From NCBI GenBank assembly GCA_021162505.1, contig JAGGYO010000193.1, forward strand, positions 1 to 7,548: a stretch of 7,548 nucleotides of DNA, in the 5' to 3' direction. This stretch comes from a bacterium (GTDB lineage Bacteria; AUK180). The position numbers and the translations under genes are program-made. This document shows, piece by piece, positions 1 through 6,944 of the stretch; the stretch's first letter is position 1; the number at the start of each line of letters is the position of its first letter. A model generated the notes under the pieces. The model did not search any database. It saw only the letters and a program-made list of their open reading frames with translations, and was not told the origin of the DNA.

Positions 1-14
1 GAACAACTAATTCA

Positions 15-194
15 GATCCTGAAACGAATCCAGGATGACAATATTTATCGAAAAATATAACAGGGAGAAAAGCAGAACCATAATTTTGTCATTCCGGACT
101 TGATCCGGAATCTCGTAGACCCTGAAACAAGTTCAGGGTGACAACAGTGAAAAGTGAGCCCCTGAAATAATACTGAAACGAGTTCAGATTGACC
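15..194. repeat. Cluster of dispersed palindromic repeats (REP-like)
   Basis: Three related 26-bp units lie at 15-40, 118-143 and 169-194. They share a core CTGAAACrAGTTCAG followed by TGAC; the first and third copies are degenerate. The best copy forms a perfect hairpin, ACCCTGAA (119-126) with TTCAGGGT (132-139) and a 5-nt loop. A different hairpin precedes it: ATTCCGG (91-97) with CCGGAAT (105-111) and a 7-nt loop. The two hairpins together are bounded by the inverted ends TGTCA (87-91) and TGACA (139-143), which gives a 57-bp unit resembling a small palindromic interspersed element. These units are richer in GC than the surrounding DNA. They lack T tracts, so I do not call them terminators. 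Confidence 0.75.
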
Positions 195-259
195 GACTAG
201 GGGGTATAATGCCCGTCTGACGATTCTAATAAAACGGAAAAAGGCGGAATAGAAATATA

Positions 260-285
260 ATATTCTCCAACCTGCTTGAAAATAT
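260..285 (-). repeat. AAGCAGGTTG hairpin element, copy 1
   Basis: On the minus strand this reads ATATTTTC, loop AAGCAGGTTG, GAGAATAT: eight continuous RNA base pairs including one U-G wobble, and a 10-nt loop. It lies about 30 nt beyond the stop codon of the last operon gene. The same loop sequence recurs at 6945-6974 and 7407-7435, and in expanded form at 6797-6831. Its function is unknown; the position suggests a 3'-end element of the transcript. Confidence 0.6.
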
Positions 286-317
286 AAAATTTAAAAACGA
301 CACCTAACAAAATGAAA

Positions 318-1934
318 TTAAATGATTGAATTTTTTTTGTAAAATCCTCTTTTTAATTTTATGAAATCCTTTTCATTCATATTCCAATATTTCTTGACCA
401 GCTTTATTTCAGCATTATACAATTTCATTAACTCCGATCTGTCATCCCTAATTTTGGTTACATAATACTCCAGCTCATCGCAAGAAGTCACTTGCATTAT
501 TTTAGATTTCTCAAGTAGCAATATACCACTTATCTTATCAAAATTCAAGGCAATTGATGGAACTCCACACCATACGGATTCAATCAAAGTTGTAGAATAA
601 AATGATAAAACAAGATCATAATCTTCATATATATAATCATCATTATTTCCTAATATCCGTACCTGTTCTTTTGTAAAATACTTCTTTATAATATTGTCTT
701 TTGCTCCAGGATGGTCTTTTATTGTAATTTCGATACCAGGAATCCGAGCAATTTTATTTATACAATTTACAATTTTCTCTTTTCTATCTCTCGTTACATA
801 CCCAATAATATATTGCCCCATAAATAATATGCTCAATTTCCTCTTCTTTAATTTTTTCTCATTAAACCCTTTATTTCTACTCAAAAAAGGGTTTCCTAAG
901 ACTAAAAACCGTTCTTTATTGGAATTTGTATTTTTAATGTAATAATCTCTAATCCACCTTCCCATAACAATAAAATGCTGATAATCATGATTGGCAAGAT
1001 ATATTCCTCCATGTTGAAAGTTAAAAATTTTAATTCCATATCTTTTTGCCAAATATGAAAACAAATTGGAAAGAGAATTATATTCACTACTCATAATAAA
1101 TGTTTTAATATCATTATCTTTAAACAATTTTTCAAATCCGGAAAAGCCATATAGATTGTTAATATAGTACTTTAAAATGAGGTATTCCCTATAATTGTGT
1201 GGTGATTTAAACTTTAAAAATACCTTCATTAGCCTAAAAAAAGTTTTAAAAAATGAAGAATTCCTGTACCCAAAATAGTTTATTCCATGTGTATCGCAAT
1301 ATTCGGTAAATTTGTGAACTCTGGGAATATTCTTATCGGATATCAAAAGAATATCAAATTTTTTAATAAATGGAAAATAATATCGAAACAATCTCCATTT
1401 TACGGGAGCATCTATTGCTACTAATGTGTCTGTATTGATCTTTATTTTATTTTTATGGAAAATAGGAGATATAAGACGTTTTAATAAGCTCACAAGATAA
1501 ATAAACTTCAATTTTGGTAATTTATAATGATTGATAATTCTGTATCCATTAATATCTCCCTCTTCAACATAATCAGAGCATATTGTTATGTCCTCGTTTT
1601 TATATCTGTTAATCAAATCAATCAGTTTTGCTTTTTTATAGTAATAACCGTATATCTGTAACATATTCTTTTTGATTGCCTCTTTAAACGGCTCCTTGAT
1701 GTTATCAAAGGGGGACATCTTCAATAACCTCTCCATTTCTTTTTCGCATAGATCATAAGCCAGTTTTTCAATTTTAGTATAATCGAATTCTGGAAATTCA
1801 AAAATATCTATATCTCTATTAATAATCTGATTATTGGCAATAAAGTATTTCTTATCATATTTTTCCAAATTAAGCAAAAAATCATTCTTGGAATAACTGT
1901 CATCAACTATCAATATTTTTGACACTGTTCTCAC
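318..1934 (-). CDS. GT-B glycosyltransferase, candidate nonulosonate (sialyl-type) transferase
   Basis: This 538-residue protein is probably a cytoplasmic or membrane-associated glycosyltransferase acting on a surface glycan. The C-terminal half carries the informative motifs: NFQHGG at 305-310, IKDHPGAK at 405-412 (the HP motif seen in several bacterial sialyltransferase families), and SFYSTTLIES at 444-453 followed by GVP (the Ser/Thr motif of the same folds). No signal peptide is visible. The N-terminal 300 residues are Lys/Ile/Tyr-rich and I do not recognise them. The GTG start at 1934 has AGGA six nt upstream; a second GTG at codon 4 is an alternative. It overlaps the flippase gene by 32 nt. 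Its place at the end of an operon that makes a CMP-activated sugar supports CMP-nonulosonate as donor, but that is inference. The exact family and acceptor are unknown. Confidence 0.7.
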   Translation of the reverse strand: MRTVSKILIVDDSYSKNDFLLNLEKYDKKYFIANNQIINRDIDIFEFPEFDYTKIEKLAYDLCEKEMERLLKMSPFDNIKEPFKEAIKKNMLQIYGYYYKKAKLIDLINRYKNEDITICSDYVEEGDINGYRIINHYKLPKLKFIYLVSLLKRLISPIFHKNKIKINTDTLVAIDAPVKWRLFRYYFPFIKKFDILLISDKNIPRVHKFTEYCDTHGINYFGYRNSSFFKTFFRLMKVFLKFKSPHNYREYLILKYYINNLYGFSGFEKLFKDNDIKTFIMSSEYNSLSNLFSYLAKRYGIKIFNFQHGGIYLANHDYQHFIVMGRWIRDYYIKNTNSNKERFLVLGNPFLSRNKGFNEKKLKKRKLSILFMGQYIIGYVTRDRKEKIVNCINKIARIPGIEITIKDHPGAKDNIIKKYFTKEQVRILGNNDDYIYEDYDLVLSFYSTTLIESVWCGVPSIALNFDKISGILLLEKSKIMQVTSCDELEYYVTKIRDDRSELMKLYNAEIKLVKKYWNMNEKDFIKLKRGFYKKNSII

Positions 1935-3348
1935 CTATTTTCCTAAAAAGATAAAATAAATATGGAATTAACAAGACTATTTTCACTGCCAAGCTAATTA
2001 GTACGCCACTTATAAAATAAAATGTAAAATAAAATATAGCAAGATAAAACACAACCCAAAGAACATCAAGTAATAATGTTCTTAAAACTATAACCCTTTC
2101 TTTCAAAATATAAGTTACGGATACATAATGCAAGATCAAAAGAATAATATATGAAAACAAAGTTGTAATTGCTGCTATTTTGTAACCATATTTTGGAATA
2201 AAACAATAATTTAAAACAATATTTATAGCTCCTGCTAAAAATGTATTCAATGAGATTAAATATGTTTTCTTCCTATAAAAAGAAAAATTTACATATAATG
2301 TATATATAAACACAAAAACATAACTTACAACAATTATAGGGATAAGACCAAAAGCATTATAATACCTGTTATTAGCCATCAGCATTGCAATTTCTTTCGA
2401 AAACAGTATAAGAAATACTGCAATAGCCACGATAATTCTATTATTTGCACTTGCAATATCATTAATGTCTTTGAATTTTTTTTGATTCATTTTTTCATAG
2501 AAAATCGGGTTCCATGATTTTGAAAAAGCCATAACAATGATATATAACACCATACCCACATTATATGCAAACGAATACAATCCGGCATCTTTAGCTCCAT
2601 TAAGCTGATTTATTATAATCCTGTCAAAATATGATAAAACAAAACCCGAGAGAGCATGAGGAATCCAGGGGATTCCAAATTTTAAAGAATACCAAACATG
2701 CTTTATGTTGAATTTAAATTTTGAATTTTTCAATAATATATAAATCGATAAAACAGCCATAACAAAACCAATAACCAGATTTGAATAAATTGCTCCCATG
2801 TATCTATTATAAGTCAACAAAGTAATCCAAATTATTGACATTATCGGAAGGCTTGTCCCTTTTATAATTTGCATTCTTGCATATAGCGCACTCTTTTTTT
2901 TGGCATTTAGATAATACAAATAAACCTGATAGAATACGCCCATAGTAGCTACAACAAATGCTAAAAGTAAAAGCTTTGGATTGAAATTAAATATCTTAGA
3001 TAACCTGTGCTGAAATGACAATAATAGAATAAACCATATTCCCCCTGCGACAAATAAAAAAAATACATTTGTTCCGAGATATTCTTTAAAATCATTTGTT
3101 TTCTCATGGTAATATCTATTAACTGCCCCAGGAATTCCGAAGCCGATAATTATCAAGCTTACTGATACAATCGAACCGAATACAGACAAAATTCCATATT
3201 CAGAAGGAGTAAGAAGTCTCGTCATTATGGGAATTAGCAAAAAACCTATTCCTTTTGTAATCAGAGTTGCAAATGCGTAATTTTTTGCATGAGAGAGAAA
3301 TTCTCGATTTCCTACAGGAACAAAAGATAACAACCTTTCTTTAATCAT
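1903..3348 (-). CDS. Wzx-type polysaccharide flippase
   Basis: This 481-residue integral membrane protein belongs to the MATE/MVF-like polysaccharide transporter group, which flips lipid-linked oligosaccharides across the inner membrane. I count about 12-14 hydrophobic segments spread over the whole length, starting near residue 23. The N-terminal pattern KGIGFLLIPIMTRLLTPSEY (about 32-51) is typical of Wzx and related exporters. So is the central stretch FGIPWIPHALSGFVLSYFDR, followed by AGLYSFAYNVG. Length is normal for the family. The ATG at 3348 has AGG seven nt upstream and overlaps the HAD stop by 8 nt, which implies translational coupling. No Wzy-type polymerase is adjacent, so the exported unit may be a short glycan, or the polymerase lies elsewhere. 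Confidence 0.9.
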   Translation of the reverse strand: MIKERLLSFVPVGNREFLSHAKNYAFATLITKGIGFLLIPIMTRLLTPSEYGILSVFGSIVSVSLIIIGFGIPGAVNRYYHEKTNDFKEYLGTNVFFLFVAGGIWFILLLSFQHRLSKIFNFNPKLLLLAFVVATMGVFYQVYLYYLNAKKKSALYARMQIIKGTSLPIMSIIWITLLTYNRYMGAIYSNLVIGFVMAVLSIYILLKNSKFKFNIKHVWYSLKFGIPWIPHALSGFVLSYFDRIIINQLNGAKDAGLYSFAYNVGMVLYIIVMAFSKSWNPIFYEKMNQKKFKDINDIASANNRIIVAIAVFLILFSKEIAMLMANNRYYNAFGLIPIIVVSYVFVFIYTLYVNFSFYRKKTYLISLNTFLAGAINIVLNYCFIPKYGYKIAAITTLFSYIILLILHYVSVTYILKERVIVLRTLLLDVLWVVFYLAIFYFTFYFISGVLISLAVKIVLLIPYLFYLFRKIGENSVKNIDS

Positions 3349-3985
3349 TTATTAACCTGTTCAAAAAACTGATAAATTCTTTCTTCTTAAAAAAATTTAT
3401 AGTTCTTATTCCAATTATTTTCGCTCCTATTATTTCATCTTTATCATGTCCTATAAAAACAACATCATCGATTTCCAATTCAAGCTCTTTTAATATAGCT
3501 AAATATGATTCACGATAAGGTTTAATAAAACCGGTATCAGCCGAAGAAATTATACTATCGATGTACATTGCAATTTTCCATTTTTCATATCTTTTCTTGA
3601 TTAATACCGCTGAGTTTTCAGAATCGGTTAAAATTCCAACACTAACACCCTTGGATTTAATTTTTGGTAAATAATCATAAACCCAATCATATGGTTTAGT
3701 GTCTTTTTCAATAATTTCTTTAATACTATTGCTTTTATCCACAATATTTTTAATTTGTGTTTCGTCTAAACAGAGATGTGATAAAAACTTCTCAAATCCA
3801 ACTTGATAAGAAAATTTCTTTAAATAAATATCTCTTAAGTAATAATTATCCCATAAATAAAATAGTTCTTCATATGTAACTTGCAAATTAATCTCTTCAT
3901 TGAGAAATTTATATAACCATTGTCTCCATTTCGTTGCGTCAAATATTACATCTCCCGCGTCAAAAATAAGACCTTTTACTTTAAT
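3341..3985 (-). CDS. HAD-family phosphatase, likely nonulosonate-9-phosphate phosphatase, ATT start
   Basis: This 214-residue protein has HAD motifs in order: motif I LIFDAGDV at 6-13 (nucleophile D9), motif II GILTDS at 118-123 (T120), motif III GFIKP at 152-156 (K155), and motif IV VFIGHDKDE at 176-184. Residues about 17-95 form the helical cap. Motif I lies upstream of the first conventional start, a TTG at 3886. The frame is open upstream to a TAA at 4003-4001 with no ATG, GTG or TTG. I choose ATT at 3985 because GAGGAG (3998-3993) sits seven nt before it and the ATT shares one base with the synthase stop. Position 11 is Gly where classic DxD enzymes have the acid/base Asp; FDxG-type HADs with this change are common, so activity is not certain. 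Adjacency to the synthase suggests it removes the phosphate from a nonulosonate 9-phosphate. Confidence 0.8.
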   Translation of the reverse strand: MKVKGLIFDAGDVIFDATKWRQWLYKFLNEEINLQVTYEELFYLWDNYYLRDIYLKKFSYQVGFEKFLSHLCLDETQIKNIVDKSNSIKEIIEKDTKPYDWVYDYLPKIKSKGVSVGILTDSENSAVLIKKRYEKWKIAMYIDSIISSADTGFIKPYRESYLAILKELELEIDDVVFIGHDKDEIIGAKIIGIRTINFFKKKEFISFLNRLIND

Positions 3986-5024
3986 CGAAATACTCCTCTT
4001 TTAATGTTACATCACATTCAATATCTCTATTAGCTACTTTACCTAATATTTTATACCGTTCTCTCCATAATAAGCCTGTTCCCGGACTCTTTAATGTTAA
4101 CATATCTTCAACAAGCACTTCTCCCTTTTTTATTTCTTTTTTTGAAACTAATGATCTTGCCAATTTATTTCTCGATTTAAATAAATAATCCCTTAATTCA
4201 AACTTATCACTTCCCAAAGCTATTTCAAAATTTCTAATGTCTCTAACTACTCTTTTTATACCATCAGGTTCAAGCGAACCAGCATGATCCGTCCCCTTCA
4301 TATAACGATGTAATGTGATATGTTTCTCAATTATTTTTGCTCCCAAAGCTACAGCCACTACGGGAATCATTATACCTATCGTATGATCTGAAGACCCTAC
4401 AATACAATCATAACGCTTTTTCAATGTGAATATTCTCCTAAGATTAACATGTTCATAAGGTGTGGGATATTCAGATGTACAATGTAATAGAGCAAAGTCA
4501 TTATGATATTTTCTTATGGTGTTTACTGCATCATCAATATCCTCTAGTGTTGCCATACCGGTTGATAAAATCATCGGTTTCCCTATTTTTGCAATATACT
4601 CAATAAGTGGAATATTCGTTAAATCTCTTGAAGCTATTTTATATGCGGGAACTCCTATTTCTTCCATATCATTCACACTTTTTATATCACATGCAGATGA
4701 AAAATAAATTAATCCTTTTGAATTAGCGTATTCCTTTAATTCTCTGTGCTGTTCTACGCTTAATTCAAGATATTCTCTATGTTTCCCGTAAGTTTCACCA
4801 AATGAATTCGGATTATCATATGGTTTATTATATTGTTCTCTAGTAAGCTCAGATTCAATATCTCTCTTAACAAATTTTACGGCATCAACCCCTGCCTCCT
4901 TGGCAACATCAATCAATTGCCTGGCAATATTCATATCACCATTATGGTTTTGCCCTATTTCCGCTACAATAAATGTCGGTGATTTTTCCGAAATCTCTTT
5001 TCCTCCAATCACTAATTTATTCAT
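3981..5024 (-). CDS. NeuB/SpsE-family nonulosonate synthase
   Basis: This 347-residue cytosolic enzyme condenses a hexose derivative with phosphoenolpyruvate to give a nine-carbon ulosonic acid. The TIM barrel (about 15-275) shows AEIGQNHNGD (21-30), YKIAS (128-132), LSTGMAT (153-159), LHCTSEYP (180-187), SSDHT (211-215) and EKHITL (233-238). H214 and H235 match the two metal-binding histidines of meningococcal NeuB. The C-terminal SAF/antifreeze-like domain (about 286-347) has RSLV and KSPGTG. The family KRPG motif is KSPG here (S313 replacing Arg), which may alter recognition of an N-acetyl group. Length is standard. The ATG at 5024 has GGAGGT eight nt upstream and shares one base with the preceding stop. 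The family is clear; whether the product is Neu5Ac, legionaminate, KDN or a 9-phosphate is not. Confidence 0.93.
   Translation of the reverse strand: MNKLVIGGKEISEKSPTFIVAEIGQNHNGDMNIARQLIDVAKEAGVDAVKFVKRDIESELTREQYNKPYDNPNSFGETYGKHREYLELSVEQHRELKEYANSKGLIYFSSACDIKSVNDMEEIGVPAYKIASRDLTNIPLIEYIAKIGKPMILSTGMATLEDIDDAVNTIRKYHNDFALLHCTSEYPTPYEHVNLRRIFTLKKRYDCIVGSSDHTIGIMIPVVAVALGAKIIEKHITLHRYMKGTDHAGSLEPDGIKRVVRDIRNFEIALGSDKFELRDYLFKSRNKLARSLVSKKEIKKGEVLVEDMLTLKSPGTGLLWRERYKILGKVANRDIECDVTLKEEYFD
3993..3998 (-). promoter_or_regulatory. Shine-Dalgarno GAGGAG deciding the HAD start
   Basis: GAGGAG lies inside the last codons of the synthase gene, seven nt before ATT (3985-3983). The ATT overlaps the synthase TAA (3983-3981) by one base, an arrangement typical of coupled genes. 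This spacing is the main argument for the non-standard start. Confidence 0.65.
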
Positions 5025-5764
5025 TACATCTTACCTCCAAATAGATAATTGCTTTTCATTTTTTCAAAAATGATATTATCCGATTTAATAATTTCAATTA
5101 AATCTAAATATGTATAATAATCCTTAGGATATTTTTTACATATCTCTTTGTATAAAAGAAGGTCGCTTTTATTATCCAATGTGAAACGGATAAATTCTGT
5201 TTCATTAATGGTTCTTGGCACTTTTAGTTTAATAATATTAAAATTTATACCTTTTTCATAAAATATTGGGGTAACATGTTCCTTATCATATTTGTCCATT
5301 CTATAATATGCTTTTTTGAACTTGTCAGTTGAAAATCCTTCCGCAAAAAACCCCAGCGGTTTCTTTATGCAATTAATCTCACCACAATAATATGATATAT
5401 AATCAGGATTTAAAGACAATGCTATGTCATAAATTTCTTCAATAAATTTTGTTTGAATAAAAGGGTTATCCGAGCAAATTCTTATAACATAATCCAAATC
5501 GAAGTAATTAATACTCTTTATAAATCTTTTAGCAACATCTATTTCAGAGCCTCTAATAATCTTAAGTTTATCACCGTATAACCTAGCAATTATATCATTT
5601 TCTTTATTCTCGGGAATTGCTAAAATTATATTTTCAAGATCGAACCTTCTTTTTATTGCTTCAATTACCCAATCAATGACTTTTTTATTTCCAATATTTT
5701 CTAATATTTTACCTTTAAGACGACTCGACGTCACTCTTGCTTGTATAATAAATGCGATTTTCAT
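5024..5764 (-). CDS. SpsF-type cytidylyltransferase, likely CMP-nonulosonate synthetase
   Basis: This protein of 246 residues belongs to the NeuA/KdsB/SpsF nucleotidyltransferase superfamily and probably activates the nonulosonate with CTP. Visible motifs are IIQARVTSSRLKGK at 6-19 (nucleotide-binding loop), DVAKRF at 76-81, YVIRICSDNPFI at 92-103 (metal and sugar site), AEGF at 141-144, EHVTP at 162-166, and RFTLDNKSDL at 193-202. The QAR, EHVT and TLDN pattern is that of SpsF rather than classic NeuA. I prefer ATG at 5764; a TTG at 5767 would add one residue. The SD is weak (AGG close to the start), so translation may depend on coupling to the epimerase gene, whose stop is 9 nt upstream. 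SpsF and SpsE homologues also pair in Bacillus spore-coat sugar synthesis. Confidence 0.85.
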   Translation of the reverse strand: MKIAFIIQARVTSSRLKGKILENIGNKKVIDWVIEAIKRRFDLENIILAIPENKENDIIARLYGDKLKIIRGSEIDVAKRFIKSINYFDLDYVIRICSDNPFIQTKFIEEIYDIALSLNPDYISYYCGEINCIKKPLGFFAEGFSTDKFKKAYYRMDKYDKEHVTPIFYEKGINFNIIKLKVPRTINETEFIRFTLDNKSDLLLYKEICKKYPKDYYTYLDLIEIIKSDNIIFEKMKSNYLFGGKM

Positions 5765-5773
5765 CAACCTAAA

Positions 5774-6700
5774 TCAATAATAATTTATACTTCTCTTCAA
5801 TCCTTCTTCACTATTTACCAACACCTTATACCCAAGTATTTCTTTGCTTTTTCGAATATCAGCCTCAGAGTTTTTTACATCTCCCATTCTCGGTTTATCG
5901 TAATTAATTTTAACTTCTTGTCCTATTTCCCTAAATAATATCTTAATAACATGGTTAAGTGAAATGCTGTCACCACAAGCTATATTAAATATTTCTCCAA
6001 ATGATTCTTTAGAAGATTTTATTGCCAATAAATTTGCATTTACAACATTTTCAACGTACGTAAAATCTCTTGTTTGCTCGCCATCTCCATAAACTGTAAT
6101 ACTCTTCCTTTCTTTTATTAATTTAATAAATTTCGGAATAACAGCACTATATTGAGAATTAGGATCTTGATTTGGACCAAAAACATTAAAATATCTCAAC
6201 GATATGGTTGGTAATCCATATAAATTATAAAAAACTTTACAGTATTGCTCACCAGCTAATTTACTTATGGCATATGGAGATTTTGGATTAGGCGGTAAAT
6301 TTTCCTTTTTAGGGGATATTTCAGTATCCCCGTAAATAGAGGAAGATGAAGCAAAAACAAATCGTTTTACTCCATTATCTCTAGCCACTTGTAATAAATT
6401 CAAGGTTCCCACTATATTTACTTCATTAGTAGTAAGCGGATCTTTTACTGATCTGGGAACTGAAGGTAAAGCTGCTTCATGTAAAACATAATCAATTCCT
6501 TTTACCGCCTCAAGAACAACATGATAACTTCTAATATCTCCTTCAATCAATTCTATTTTGTCAATTACAGAAATTAAATTTTGTCTTTTTCCCGTAGAGA
6601 AATTATCAATAACTCTTACATCTTCTCCAATCTCAACTAATTTCTTTACAATATTACTGCCTATAAATCCCGCTCCACCTGTCACTAAATATTTACTCAT
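5774..6700 (-). CDS. NAD-dependent sugar epimerase, UDP-GlcNAc 4-epimerase-like (WbpP/VipB type)
   Basis: This 308-residue extended short-chain dehydrogenase binds NAD through TGGAGFIG (7-14), with D32 at the end of the second strand. Catalytic features are the Ser cluster ASSSSIYG (117-124) and the YxxxK pair Y143 and K147. SVPRS (80-84) and GPNQDPNSQYSAVIPKF (175-191) are the pattern of UDP-GlcNAc/GalNAc 4-epimerases such as WbpP rather than GalE of sugar catabolism. It is probably cytosolic and supplies a UDP-hexose or UDP-HexNAc for the glycan. Length is slightly short for the family but complete. The ATG at 6700 has AGGGA six nt upstream. It is the first gene of the tight cluster. A different substrate, such as UDP-Glc, or a role in making the synthase precursor cannot be excluded. 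Confidence 0.85.
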   Translation of the reverse strand: MSKYLVTGGAGFIGSNIVKKLVEIGEDVRVIDNFSTGKRQNLISVIDKIELIEGDIRSYHVVLEAVKGIDYVLHEAALPSVPRSVKDPLTTNEVNIVGTLNLLQVARDNGVKRFVFASSSSIYGDTEISPKKENLPPNPKSPYAISKLAGEQYCKVFYNLYGLPTISLRYFNVFGPNQDPNSQYSAVIPKFIKLIKERKSITVYGDGEQTRDFTYVENVVNANLLAIKSSKESFGEIFNIACGDSISLNHVIKILFREIGQEVKINYDKPRMGDVKNSEADIRKSKEILGYKVLVNSEEGLKRSINYY

Positions 6701-6796
6701 ATTTTGTCCCTGTTAATATTAACTTTATACGAACTTAACTCTATAATCATATTGAAACAAAAGCCATATTAAATTATAATTGATTTGCACTAAATA

Positions 6797-6831
6797 TTTT
6801 ATCACTTCCAACCTGCAATCTGCTTATAAAA
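6797..6831 (-). repeat. AAGCAGGTTG element, copy 2 with duplicated heptad
   Basis: On the plus strand this copy reads CAACCTG (6809-6815) directly followed by CAATCTG (6816-6822) and then CTTATAAAA; copy 4 has a single CAACCTG before CTTATAAA. The flanks TTTTAT (6797-6802) and ATAAAA (6826-6831) are complementary. It therefore looks like the same element with one extra 7-bp unit. Confidence 0.55.
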
Positions 6832-6864
6832 CACCTAATAAGTATCCTATTTTACTCATTCCAT

Positions 6865-6907
6865 TATATAATAATTATTCCCCGATTGCAAGAATAATTA
6901 TTATATA
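6865..6907. repeat. Perfect 16-bp inverted repeat, AT-rich hairpin
   Basis: The arms at 6865-6880 and 6892-6907 are exactly complementary over 16 bp and are separated by an 11-nt loop CCCGATTGCAA. Each arm has only one G or C, at its loop end. There is no T tract beyond either arm that would make a standard intrinsic terminator. It sits between the 84-codon gene and the operon, so it could end the former's transcript, extrude as a cruciform, or be a remnant of a small mobile element. Confidence 0.8.
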
Positions 6908-6944
6908 TTTACACCAACTATATTATGGATGGAGCAGTTAAATT

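Larger units (their letters stand above)
1..317. other. Intergenic region downstream of the operon, no confident gene
   Basis: This stretch holds no gene I can defend. Frame 1 of the plus strand is open from base 1 to a TAA at 58-60 and reads EQLIQILKRIQDDNIYRKI, which could be the tail of a convergent gene entering from the left, but 19 codons prove nothing. The rest contains palindromic repeats (15-194) and one copy of the AAGCAGGTTG element (260-285). No GC-rich hairpin followed by a T tract is visible directly after the operon stop at 318, so the transcription end is unclear. Confidence 0.6.

Noticed and set aside
1..60. Possible C-terminal end of a plus-strand gene (19 open codons)
   Set aside because: Too short to distinguish from a random open frame, and part of it coincides with the palindromic repeat unit.
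205..210. Perfect TATAAT on the plus strand near the left repeats
   Set aside because: No -35 at suitable spacing (a TTGACC is only 10 bp upstream) and no plus-strand gene follows, so it is probably chance in AT-rich DNA.
694..942. Plus-strand ORF of 82 codons, and a minus-strand ORF at 902-1087
   Set aside because: Both lie within the glycosyltransferase gene in other frames, have no SD and read as low-complexity hydrophobic sequence.
1931..1942. TCACCTATTTTC shared with 7007-7018
   Set aside because: A 12-mer match is expected by chance in 7.5 kb of AT-rich DNA, and the two places have no common function.
4516..4707. Plus-strand ORF of 63 codons, and another at 5741-5938
   Set aside because: They are antisense shadows of the synthase, cytidylyltransferase and epimerase genes, without initiation signals.
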